NCBI GenBank assembly: GCA_902775075.1
Contig: CACYKX010000083.1
Location: 1-12,270, forward strand
Length of the DNA stretch: 12,270 nt
Source: an uncultured Prevotellaceae bacterium
Lineage (GTDB): Bacteria > Bacteroidota > Bacteroidia > Bacteroidales > Bacteroidaceae
Direction of reading: 5' to 3'
Below the pieces are notes generated by a model. It saw nothing but the letters and a program-made list of their open reading frames with translations. It was not told the origin of the DNA and made no database searches. This document shows positions 1 through 6,370 of the stretch, piece by piece (position 1 is the stretch's first letter; each line of letters begins with the position of its first letter). A program made the translations under genes and the position numbers.

Positions 1-1
1 G

Positions 2-154
2 AGCAACCTGATGAAGGCCATCGCTGCCGTCATTGCACTGGTCGGTGCGTTCAGTATTTACTTCAAGATGCAGAACGGTGATCAGGATGTGAAGAAGGCG
101 AAAATGATATTGTTAATCAAATTAAAATATTATAGAGCCTTTAAATTGATTTAG
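2..154 (+). pseudogene. traE: 3' remnant of a TraE-like (DUF4134) conjugation gene, interrupted by the element
   Basis: The frame is open from the left edge (codon starts at 2, 5, 8...) to a TAG at 152-154. The first 33 residues form a hydrophobic helix (AIAAVIALVGAFSIYF) followed by KMQNGDQDVKK. From memory this matches the C-terminal half of DUF4134/TraE, a small two-helix inner-membrane protein of Bacteroidales conjugative transposons. Family members continue after the QDVKK stretch with a second hydrophobic helix of about 30 residues. Here the frame instead runs into lysine- and isoleucine-rich low-complexity residues encoded by AT-rich DNA and stops. Family resemblance and the higher-GC codon use both end near base 100. 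I infer that the downstream integrase element inserted here and removed the second helix. The gene start is outside the window. Confidence 0.6.
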
Positions 155-291
155 ATCTTCCAAATAACTATATATCAATAATATATCAAATTTTATAAAA
201 TAGACACAATGGACGAAAGATTACATTAATTTAGATAAAGATATATATATTACGTTAATTATTACCGCCTTTTTGAGGCATTGCGGGAAGA
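101..291. other. AT-rich element end with short repeats (candidate left attachment region)
   Basis: This gene-free stretch is far more AT-rich than the DNA on either side. It holds short repeats of the kind that serve as integrase or excisionase arm sites: ATATATCAA at 170-178 and 181-189, and TTTAGAT at 150-156 and 230-236. A small hairpin (GCCT 267-270 with AGGC 276-279, inside CCGC 265-268 and GCGG 283-286) precedes the integrase promoter. The probable recombination point lies around 95-110, where the TraE-like coding sequence ends. Which repeats matter cannot be told from the sequence, and the matching right end is not in the window. Confidence 0.35.
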
Positions 292-298
292 TTGAAAG

Positions 299-329
299 TT
301 GCAGCAAGTAAGAAAAGTTCATATCTTTG
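299..329 (+). promoter_or_regulatory. Bacteroidales-type promoter of the integrase gene
   Basis: TATCTTTG at 322-329 fits the Bacteroidetes -7 consensus TAnnTTTG exactly. A TTG at 299-301 lies 20 bases upstream, the expected spacing for the -33 element. Transcription would begin near 336, about 28 bases before the ATG at 364. This argues against translation starting at the in-frame TTG at 292, which lies upstream of the promoter. Confidence 0.55.
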
Positions 330-363
330 CCGCAGTTCGTTTAACACTATTAGTAAGAATAAT

Positions 364-1737
364 ATGAGATTGAGATTTTTCTTAAAGGCTACGGCCAAGC
401 GGTGTGACAAGACCTCCACCGCAACAATTTATGTCAGACTGACCATCGGCCACAAGGTCGATACGTCAACGGCGCTGCCCTTGTCAGTCAACCCCAACTT
501 ATGGGATGTGAAAGGACAGCGGGTGAAGAGCCGTGCGGTATGCGACGAAGCCCTGCGCGATGGCATCAACGACCGTCTGGCGGAGCTTTCACTCTACCTG
601 CAGCGTGAGTTTGCCAAGACTGAGCTGTTCGACTACAAGAGATGGCTAAAGGACAGTGTACACACTTTCTTCGGCATCAAGGAGAACACACGGGAAAAGA
701 AGCATTCGGCTGTCGACCTTACAAAGGGCGATTCGTTTTTCGAGACATTCGACAAGTTCGTTGACAGCCGTATCATGGGAAAGACACGCCGCCAGCACTA
801 TATCTGTCTGCGTGAGCGGCTTCAGCGATTTCAAGCCTACAAGATGTTGGTTGAGAAGGACATGCTCTTCCGCTATTCCATCCATACGTTCTCCGTGGAG
901 CTCTTTACGGAGTTCAGCGATTTCGTCGGTCATGAGTACGAATACGTCAAGGTCTATCCGAAAGTGTTCGAGATGGTGCCCTACTCCAAGTTCTACAAGC
1001 CACGCCCAATGGGTGCCAACAGCCTGTCTCACGTGAAGTATAACCTGCGTATCTTCCTCAAGTGGTGCTATGTGCAGGAGCTGACCGTCAACCATTCTTA
1101 TATGAGAATGGAAATTGACAGCCCCATCTATGGAACTCCGTATTATCTGACTATTGAGGAGCGGGACAGACTGTTCGACTTTGTCTTCCCTGAGGGCCCG
1201 TTTAGGGAAAAATACGAGATGGAGCGCGACACCTTTGTCTTCCAGTGCCTTGTCGGTTGCCGCATCAGTGACCTGCGTTCATTCACACGGGACAATATCA
1301 TTGGGGACTATCTGGAGTACATTCCGAAGAAGACCATCAAGAAGAGTGTGCGCACCGTGCGTGTGCCGCTCGTTGACAAGGCGCGTGCCATCCTCGACCG
1401 GCACAAGGACGAGAACCATCCCGGCGGTGTGCTCTTCCACTTCTATCAGTTCTCTATCTACGAGGAGGACTTGAAGAAGATCTTCGAGATTGTGGGAATC
1501 ACGAGATACGTAACCGTCTATAACTCGCTCACTGGCAAGGAAGAGCGTCGGCGGCTCTGCGACTTGGCAGCAACCCATCTGGCACGCCGCACCTTCGTGG
1601 GTAACCTCTACAAGAAGATAAAGGATCCGGACATCATCGGCTCCATGTCTGGCCATGCCAACGGAAGTCGCTCCTTCATCCGCTATCGTAGCATTGATGA
1701 TGACATCAAGAATGAGGCGATACGATATATTGAGTGA
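364..1737 (+). CDS. int: tyrosine recombinase/integrase of a Bacteroidales mobile element
   Basis: A 457-residue site-specific recombinase expected to integrate and excise the element. The N-terminal ~90 residues resemble the arm-type DNA-binding domain of Bacteroidales integrases (beta-rich, with the ATIYVRLTIG and LPLSVNPNLWD stretches). A helical core-binding domain follows at roughly 130-235, then the catalytic domain. The catalytic set is complete: Arg300 (GCRISDL), a Lys-rich beta turn (PKKTIKK), His405 and Arg408 (THLARR), His431 (SGHANGS) and the nucleophile Tyr441 (FIRYRSID). The length is normal for the family. The frame stays open upstream to a TTG at 292, but I chose the ATG at 364. 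It lies just downstream of a good promoter, and its product begins like other family members (MRLRFFLKA). Its position next to the broken TraE-like frame is consistent with an integrase at the element's end. Confidence 0.93.
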   Translation: MRLRFFLKATAKRCDKTSTATIYVRLTIGHKVDTSTALPLSVNPNLWDVKGQRVKSRAVCDEALRDGINDRLAELSLYLQREFAKTELFDYKRWLKDSVHTFFGIKENTREKKHSAVDLTKGDSFFETFDKFVDSRIMGKTRRQHYICLRERLQRFQAYKMLVEKDMLFRYSIHTFSVELFTEFSDFVGHEYEYVKVYPKVFEMVPYSKFYKPRPMGANSLSHVKYNLRIFLKWCYVQELTVNHSYMRMEIDSPIYGTPYYLTIEERDRLFDFVFPEGPFREKYEMERDTFVFQCLVGCRISDLRSFTRDNIIGDYLEYIPKKTIKKSVRTVRVPLVDKARAILDRHKDENHPGGVLFHFYQFSIYEEDLKKIFEIVGITRYVTVYNSLTGKEERRRLCDLAATHLARRTFVGNLYKKIKDPDIIGSMSGHANGSRSFIRYRSIDDDIKNEAIRYIE

Positions 1738-1873
1738 AACCGGGAGCATGCTATTGTACAAATCCGATTCCGAACCAATTCAAAATCAATTAAATTATGA
1801 TGAAAATGAGTCATTTTGCAGTACTTTACGCACGTCCTCCTCCACAAATAAGCAGATGTACACCGATTTCAAT

Positions 1874-1897
1874 TAACTTTGCAGTCGTCAAGTTGAC
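1874..1897 (+). promoter_or_regulatory. possible promoter with adjacent inverted repeat ahead of the accessory/mobilization genes
   Basis: TAACTTTG (1874-1881) fits the Bacteroidetes TAnnTTTG -7 element, but no TTG sits at the usual distance upstream. Directly downstream is a perfect 11-base inverted repeat (GTCAA 1887-1891, TTGAC 1893-1897), near the predicted transcription start, where an operator could lie. The AT-rich leader then runs to the ATG at 1956. The 218-base gap 1738-1955 holds little else apart from a 37-codon open frame at 1797-1910 that would span this promoter. Confidence 0.33.
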
Positions 1898-1955
1898 CGA
1901 AAGGCACTGACGAATAGCAATTTCAATATTTCTTAACCATCTAACCATTATAACT

Positions 1956-2258
1956 ATGAGAACCAAATCACAAACCGCCCTTAAGGGCACTGAGAGTGTA
2001 AACAAGAGTATGAACCCTAAAAACCAGGAAGCTATGAAAAAGCTCAAGGAAGAAGGCATCAAGGACATCCGTGAGATCCGTCCCGACTTCGAGTATCCAA
2101 TCTTCGTCTGGCCACGTCCGGAAGCAGAGGCAGAAGTCTCTGAGCAGACCGTGGACGCGAGTGAGGATGACACAAAGGAGGCAGAGAATGCTCTGTCGGA
2201 TGGTGCCGTACAGAAAGAACCCGTCGCTGAACCTGCTGACAATGCATCGGCAGAGTAA
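1956..2258 (+). CDS. small acidic protein, unknown function
   Basis: A 100-residue product that I do not recognise. The N-terminal ~30 residues are basic and polar. The middle (about 31-55) has a short ordered-looking segment, IKDIREIRPDFEYPIFVWPRP. The C-terminal 45 residues are highly acidic and rich in Glu, Ala and Asp, probably disordered. No signal peptide, membrane span or catalytic motif is seen. It is the first gene after the integrase and has codon use like the mobilization genes that follow. It could be a regulator or a small partner of the integrase or excisionase, but nothing in the sequence proves this. The ATG at 1956 follows an AT-rich leader ending in ATAACT, a pattern similar to those before other genes in this element. 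Confidence 0.6.
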   Translation: MRTKSQTALKGTESVNKSMNPKNQEAMKKLKEEGIKDIREIRPDFEYPIFVWPRPEAEAEVSEQTVDASEDDTKEAENALSDGAVQKEPVAEPADNASAE

Positions 2259-2277
2259 GCGATGACCCTACTCATCA

Positions 2278-2302
2278 GCCGGAACGCGATGCGCGCTCCG
2301 GC
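2278..2302. repeat. GC-rich hairpin between the acidic protein and the HTH gene
   Basis: A 25-base near-perfect inverted repeat. GCCGGA pairs with TCCGGC, one A-C mismatch follows, then CGCG pairs with CGCG around an ATG loop. It begins 19 bases after the stop of the acidic-protein gene. No T-run follows, so it does not look like a standard intrinsic terminator. It may attenuate transcription, protect an RNA end or act as a protein-binding palindrome. Confidence 0.5.
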
Positions 2303-2349
2303 GGTTATTCAAGAACAATTACCAATGTCTAACCAAAACATTCATTACT

Positions 2350-2694
2350 ATGGAAGATTTCAAGTTTATCGCCCTTATGGGAGACAAGTCTGCCAACTTC
2401 ACTATCACGACGAGCAGTGAGAACCTGCGCGCCTTTGCCGATTATCTCATCGACAAAGCACGTGAGGAACTTGCCGCACGACAGGCAGAGGAAGCCGTTG
2501 AGAAAGAGAACGCGGAGACATTCCTCTCCCGCAAGGAGACCTGTGAGTATCTCGGCGTGTGCGAGGCCACGCTATGGAAATGGGCCAAGCCTGAGCGTCG
2601 CTACCTCATGCCCGTGCGTGTGGGCAGTAAGGTACGTTACCGCAAGAGTGACCTTGACCGCATCAAATTCGGCAATAACCCCACAGTGCAATGA
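2350..2694 (+). CDS. excisionase-like helix-turn-helix DNA-binding protein
   Basis: A 114-residue protein. Its C-terminal half (about 57-105) is a MerR/excisionase-type winged helix of the HTH_17 kind. FLSRKETCEYLGVCEATLWKW forms the two helices, and VRVGSKVRYRKSDLDR the wing and closing helix, with the typical Lys-Val-Arg-Tyr wing residues. The N-terminal half is a short beta-rich and helical extension (residues 1-50). In Bacteroidales mobile elements such proteins lie near the integrase and act as recombination directionality factors or regulators of excision and mobilization genes. That role is inferred from family and position. The ATG at 2350 is supported by an AT-rich leader ending in ATTACT. 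A GC-rich hairpin lies upstream. Confidence 0.8.
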   Translation: MEDFKFIALMGDKSANFTITTSSENLRAFADYLIDKAREELAARQAEEAVEKENAETFLSRKETCEYLGVCEATLWKWAKPERRYLMPVRVGSKVRYRKSDLDRIKFGNNPTVQ

Positions 2695-2733
2695 ACCCTC
2701 TATTATTAATCCATCAAACAACTGAACCACACC

Positions 2734-3873
2734 ATGGAAAATACCAATAATGAAGGATTGCTTACGCGGAAGGATATCGACCGCATGAACACGATATTCC
2801 GTGTTGACCATGTCCTCGACATGATAGGCATCCCGTGCTTTGAGCAAATCGGGATAAACCGCTACTACAGTACGGGCAGATTCAACGGCTTTGATCTGCC
2901 GGAGATAGTTGTCAATATGCCCAGAAGCGAATGGATATGCCGCGAGAAGGGCGAGCATGGAAAGCTGTCAGACATCCTCGACTTCCTGAAAATCAAATCG
3001 CAGGATGAGAATGGTTCCTACATGCCGCTCTACTATAAATTGGTAGAATACTATCACCATCAGATGACGGCAGACAAGAGCGTATCCATCAACGCCATCC
3101 GCATCGGAAAGAACAATGTGACAATGGAGGACCATATCGGCTATGAGACTGCCATCGGATTGTCGAGACTCGGAATCTCGCTCCGCACGCTCCGGGCTGC
3201 TGGATGCGAAACGGCGACTGTCTATAACCGTCAGACGGGAAGACTCGAGCAGCAGTTGTACTTCGGCTGCGACAACGGGAGCGGTTACCTTTACAACGGC
3301 ACTGTCTTCCGTCCCATCGATGATCCAGGCATAACCACCATCGGAGAGATCAGCAGAGACCAGAACTGCTATGTCTATCACAACCCTCTCGACTATCTTG
3401 CCATGATGGAGCTTCGGCATCGCAGACGTGTCGACTTCCTACTGCGCAAGGATTATCACCTTGTCATCAACGGTGAACGGAACATCGAGCAGGCATGCCA
3501 GTTTCTTAAGGACAATCCGGATTTCGCGGAGATCCGCACCATACTCCCGGCAGGTGATGACAGCAAGCCGATGTTCGGGAAGCTGTGTATGGCAACATCG
3601 AATGTGATTGTGAATTATTCAGACATTTTCAACGGCTACACATCTTTGCTTGGCAAGGCGGGTTTTCAGGTGCCTCCTTTCTTCAAGGAGATTCTGACAA
3701 GAAAGAAGAACCAAGGCAAGGAGGTCAAGCCCACGCCTGAGAATGCACAGGAGAACGATGTAAGTCAGCAGGCCTGTCACCAGCAGGGAAAGGAAAAGGA
3801 CATGCCGCAGGGTCTGGGCAGAAGTCAGACAATCATCGTCGCTGATGAGCGTCGTGGCGGCATGAAGATGTAG
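2734..3873 (+). CDS. primase-like protein with degenerate CHC2 and Toprim regions
   Basis: A 379-residue protein in the slot where Bacteroidales mobilizable elements usually carry a CHC2 zinc-finger/Toprim primase. Residues ~20-90 have the outline of a CHC2 domain: VDHVLDMIGIP, then VVNMPRSEWIC, then HGKLSDILDFLKI, like the family's VNPxKNxWxC...GGDxIDF pattern. The set of zinc-binding cysteines and histidines is not present. Residues ~205-285 resemble a Toprim fold (NCYVYHNPLDYLAMMEL, then YHLVINGERNIEQACQFL). The expected catalytic glutamate is replaced (VYHNPLD), and the DxD stretch is replaced by PAGDDSKP. The tail after 320 is polar and low in complexity. I infer a primase-derived protein, perhaps a replication or mobilization accessory without catalysis. 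An unrelated protein with chance resemblance is the main alternative. It lies upstream of the probable oriT and relaxase. Confidence 0.55.
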   Translation: MENTNNEGLLTRKDIDRMNTIFRVDHVLDMIGIPCFEQIGINRYYSTGRFNGFDLPEIVVNMPRSEWICREKGEHGKLSDILDFLKIKSQDENGSYMPLYYKLVEYYHHQMTADKSVSINAIRIGKNNVTMEDHIGYETAIGLSRLGISLRTLRAAGCETATVYNRQTGRLEQQLYFGCDNGSGYLYNGTVFRPIDDPGITTIGEISRDQNCYVYHNPLDYLAMMELRHRRRVDFLLRKDYHLVINGERNIEQACQFLKDNPDFAEIRTILPAGDDSKPMFGKLCMATSNVIVNYSDIFNGYTSLLGKAGFQVPPFFKEILTRKKNQGKEVKPTPENAQENDVSQQACHQQGKEKDMPQGLGRSQTIIVADERRGGMKM

Positions 3874-4018
3874 TCAGACTATGTAGTCATTTGTGAAAGC
3901 CTGTGGTGCTTCGCAAGATGTGTGCGGAGATATCTCCTTGCTGACGCCGGAGCCATCCCGCACACCCTTGCAAGGGGAAACCCCTTGACCCATAGGCTTC
4001 GCCTTAAAATGAAATATC
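3874..4018 (+). other. candidate origin of transfer (oriT) ahead of the relaxase gene
   Basis: This 145-base gap between the primase-like gene and the relaxase is crowded with small inverted repeats. CCCTTGCAAGGG (3965-3976) is a perfect 12-base palindrome. Its right half, extended to CAAGGGG (3971-3977), also pairs with CCCCTTG (3981-3987) around AAA, giving two mutually exclusive hairpins. AGGC and GCCT (3994-3997, 4001-4004) form a third. CGCA and TGCG (3912-3915, 3923-3926) form a fourth. Relaxase recognition sites are typically inverted repeats beside the nick and often lie next to the relaxase gene. The nick position cannot be read from the sequence alone. Confidence 0.5.
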
Positions 4019-5182
4019 ATGATAGCGAATGTGTCAACATCGTCCGACATCGCCTTCACTTTGGCCTACGGGCAGAACCCGGAGAAAGGTGGTGGCATCA
4101 TCCTCTGCAACTATACTGACGAGCGGGCCGGAGCTGAGCAGCAGGCTCGTGATTGGGAGGCATTGAGCAATCCATACAGGAACAAGTGCTACACCATTGT
4201 CGTCTCGTTCGGCAACAAGGATACCGAAAAGATACGACAAATGCCGTTTGCCGAAAGGGCAGCTTTTGAGCGTAAACTACTCATGGCTTTCCTCGATGAG
4301 CTCAGTGAGCGCGGCAATAATGTCTATGACTGTCCGTTCGTCGTGGCGCATCATGGCAATACGGATAATGAGCATTTCCACATCGCCATTCTCAACACTA
4401 CCGTTGACGGCAGGCATTTCCGTGACTCGTTCATCAAGAAGAACGCGTGCCGTGCGGCAGCGAAGGTCTCAATGGATTTCGTGCTGGAGGTGCCGGAGAA
4501 AGCGGCACGCAACGAGCGCAACCATCAGAAAGCTAAAAGCCGGAGACTGGGCAAGCCCAATCCGAAGGTGTCTGCTGAAAACGGAAATACTGTTCGGCAA
4601 GGTCGTAAGCGCACATACAATCGTGTCAGCAAGGATCCTAACGAGCTTCGTTACCGTGCTGAGCGGATAAGGATGGCAGAGAACCGGAAAAGGTCGTGCA
4701 AGAGCATTATCGAGGCAGTAGCCATGGACAAGTCGACGACAGCGTCCAACTTTGTCGAACGACTCTTGAATCAGGGACTCCGTCTCTACCATGACCCGGA
4801 ATCCGGCTATTACGTCATCTTTCATGACAGTAAGGAGGATAAGGACTATACCTATTCTCTCGAACGTCAGCTCGGAGTTGATCTCTCTTTACTGCCTGAC
4901 CTTGATAAAGTGTCGATAACGAGACCGTTGAAGTCGTGCAGTGAGGGAAAGAGTGTGGCAAAGCATGTCGCAAAGCATGTCCCGAAGGTACCTGCCAAAC
5001 CAGACGGCAAGTCGCTGCTTCCAAGTGCGTCCAAGGCCGCTAACTTCGCACGAAACTTGAATGTTCAGGTTGGCTCGCAAGGCGGTCAGACCCAGCAGGG
5101 CAATGAAAGACCTGACGGCACCGCCTCTCATGACTACGAGGACGAGGAATGGCGGCAGCGTGAGGGTGGCTATCACATGTAA
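4019..5182 (+). CDS. mobA: MOB relaxase (mobilization nuclease)
   Basis: A 387-residue relaxase expected to nick oriT, attach covalently to the 5' end and pilot the strand into a helper type IV secretion channel. The N-terminus (MIANVSTSSD...LAYGQ) is typical of the Relaxase/Mobilization nuclease family of Bacteroidales elements. The metal-binding histidine motif is intact at about 111-121: HHG, then TDNEHFHI, with His112, His119 and His121. Tyr17, Tyr32, Tyr53 or Tyr58 could be the nucleophile; I cannot choose. Residues ~160-220 are strongly basic and helical. A further region at ~225-290 (YHDPESGYYVIFHDSKEDKDYTYSL) resembles the small C-terminal domain of such relaxases. The tail from ~310 is basic, low in complexity, and holds a 12-base tandem duplication. 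It follows the candidate oriT and precedes mobC by 18 bases. Confidence 0.9.
   Translation: MIANVSTSSDIAFTLAYGQNPEKGGGIILCNYTDERAGAEQQARDWEALSNPYRNKCYTIVVSFGNKDTEKIRQMPFAERAAFERKLLMAFLDELSERGNNVYDCPFVVAHHGNTDNEHFHIAILNTTVDGRHFRDSFIKKNACRAAAKVSMDFVLEVPEKAARNERNHQKAKSRRLGKPNPKVSAENGNTVRQGRKRTYNRVSKDPNELRYRAERIRMAENRKRSCKSIIEAVAMDKSTTASNFVERLLNQGLRLYHDPESGYYVIFHDSKEDKDYTYSLERQLGVDLSLLPDLDKVSITRPLKSCSEGKSVAKHVAKHVPKVPAKPDGKSLLPSASKAANFARNLNVQVGSQGGQTQQGNERPDGTASHDYEDEEWRQREGGYHM
4958..4981 (+). repeat. 12-base tandem duplication in the relaxase tail
   Basis: GCAAAGCATGTC occurs twice in direct succession, adding a repeated Ala-Lys-His-Val unit to the basic tail of the relaxase. The frame is kept. 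This looks like slippage in a tolerant, probably disordered segment. Confidence 0.8.
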
Positions 5183-5200
5183 AGACGACGACCGACGATA

Positions 5201-5611
5201 ATGACATCATCAGATTACCAACTATTCAAAAGAACTTATATGGAAAAGAGACCAATCAATCCATCAGCCTTGCGACGGGCAAGGAAAGAGAGACTGAAGC
5301 CGCCGCAGCTGAAATCCTACAAGCTTCTCATCCGCTTCACCGCGGAGCAGAAAGCTGCATTGGAGAAGGCTGCCAAAGCGGTGGGTATGAGGAAGACCGA
5401 TTATTGCAGGGCCTGTATCCTGCGGCAGAAGATCCGGGACAAGAGCCCGGAGGAGCAGCATTTTCGACTCGTGCTTACGCAGGGGTGTAACAATATCAAT
5501 CAGATAGCCCACCACCTCAATCGGGAAGGCCTTAATGCCGAGACTCTTTCCAGAGTAAATGCCATGCTCGCATGGTTCCGTGAGATGAAAGAACATTCCA
5601 ATAACAACTAA
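5201..5611 (+). CDS. mobC: MobC-like mobilization accessory protein (ribbon-helix-helix)
   Basis: A 136-residue basic protein. Residues ~39-74 (SYKLLIRFTAEQ, then KAALEKAAKAVGMRKTDYCR) fit a ribbon-helix-helix DNA-binding fold. Residues ~92-110 (LTQGCNNINQIAHHLNREG) carry the INQIAxxLN signature of the bacterial MobC family. MobC proteins bind oriT and help the relaxase melt the nick region. Here the gene lies 18 bases downstream of the relaxase, within the same likely transcript. An alternative start is the ATG at 5240 (MEKRPIN...). It follows an AT-rich leader like those of the neighbouring genes and would give 123 residues. Both starts keep the conserved domains. Identification is by motif only. 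Confidence 0.82.
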   Translation: MTSSDYQLFKRTYMEKRPINPSALRRARKERLKPPQLKSYKLLIRFTAEQKAALEKAAKAVGMRKTDYCRACILRQKIRDKSPEEQHFRLVLTQGCNNINQIAHHLNREGLNAETLSRVNAMLAWFREMKEHSNNN

Positions 5612-5622
5612 ATCAAGACACT

Positions 5623-6297
5623 ATGGAGACTACTAACATTTTCTCTGAATTCTCTTCGGGTGCCATCGAGCCCCGTAATCAGGAACTGTCAAATGATAAC
5701 AGTCAAGAGGCAGTGAGCGTTAATTCTGAGCCAGCCACCATTACCAAAACGGATCTGGAGAACTTCATGACCCACACAGACGCGGTCGCGAAGGATGCCG
5801 AGAATATCTCGCAGGACTCCCGTGCCATCAGCGACTATCTCGACAGCTTCAGCAGTCTGATGGTCCATCCCGACGGAAGCCTTGCCGATTTGAGTGACCG
5901 CAGCGGTCGTAGGGACTTGAACTACAACATCAAGAAGAACACGGAGGCTGTGGAAACCATGAGCGCAAAGATAGCGGAGGCGCCCAAGAAGATGCTCGAA
6001 GCCATCCCTAAGTCTGTCAATGCAGAGTTCTGCGAGGCAGACCGGGAGCGTTTTGACTTATTCTTCAAGCGCGTGGGCAGTTTCGTCGACTGGGCGATTC
6101 CATGCGGCGTGCTTGCTGGTGTCGTCATCGGTGGACTTGTTGTCCTCGCTGTAATGGGCTACTCCAAAGCAAGTGATTACCGTGAAAAGATGGAGACCCA
6201 AGCCAAGGAGCAGCAGGAAGCCATCGACTTCGGCAACTACATGAAGGAGAAAAATCCAAAGACCTTGGAGCGATGGCGTAAAAAACATCAGAAATAA
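5623..6297 (+). CDS. single-span membrane protein of the mobilization operon
   Basis: A 224-residue protein that I do not recognise by name. Residues 1-60 are polar and acidic and probably cytoplasmic or disordered. Residues ~50-130 are helical, with heptad-like stretches (KNTEAVETMSAKIAEAPKKML). A strong membrane segment runs from about 157 to 180 (WAIPCGVLAGVVIGGLVVLAVMGY). A charged, coiled-coil-prone tail follows (EKMETQAKEQQEAID, then KEKNPKTLERWRKKHQK). There is no signal peptide. It starts 11 bases after mobC, so it is probably cotranscribed. A membrane-anchored mobilization protein that couples the relaxosome to the helper transfer apparatus is a reasonable guess, unproven. It is the last plus-strand gene before a shared terminator. 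Confidence 0.8.
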   Translation: METTNIFSEFSSGAIEPRNQELSNDNSQEAVSVNSEPATITKTDLENFMTHTDAVAKDAENISQDSRAISDYLDSFSSLMVHPDGSLADLSDRSGRRDLNYNIKKNTEAVETMSAKIAEAPKKMLEAIPKSVNAEFCEADRERFDLFFKRVGSFVDWAIPCGVLAGVVIGGLVVLAVMGYSKASDYREKMETQAKEQQEAIDFGNYMKEKNPKTLERWRKKHQK

Positions 6298-6314
6298 ACA
6301 GCTTATTCTTCTTG

Positions 6315-6346
6315 CGAGCACCTAAACACCTTGTCTTAGGTGCTCG
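6315..6346. terminator. bidirectional hairpin terminator at the convergent junction
   Basis: A perfect 11-base-pair stem (CGAGCACCTAA 6315-6325 with TTAGGTGCTCG 6336-6346) closes a 10-base loop. It sits 17 bases after the stop of the membrane-protein gene and 24 bases beyond the stop of the last minus-strand gene, so it can end both transcripts. T-runs beside it are poor, so termination strength is uncertain. It marks the boundary between the mobilization module and the AT-rich operon. Confidence 0.75.
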
Positions 6347-6370
6347 TATTCATCTGAAAGGTCATTATCC

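Noticed and set aside
292..363. N-terminal extension of the integrase from a TTG at 292
   Set aside because: A good TTG-N20-TATCTTTG promoter (299-329) lies inside it, and the ATG at 364 gives the normal family N-terminus.
646..1095. Long open frame on the minus strand opposite the integrase
   Set aside because: It is a mirror of the GC-rich integrase gene. The integrase has all catalytic residues, and the opposite frame shows no recognisable domain.
1279..1761. Second minus-strand open frame opposite the integrase catalytic domain
   Set aside because: It lies entirely under conserved integrase sequence, with no motifs or suitable leader.
4197..4670. Plus-strand open frame inside the relaxase gene
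   Set aside because: It overlaps the relaxase histidine motif region in another frame, and its composition (Arg- and Ser-rich) is typical of an out-of-frame shadow.
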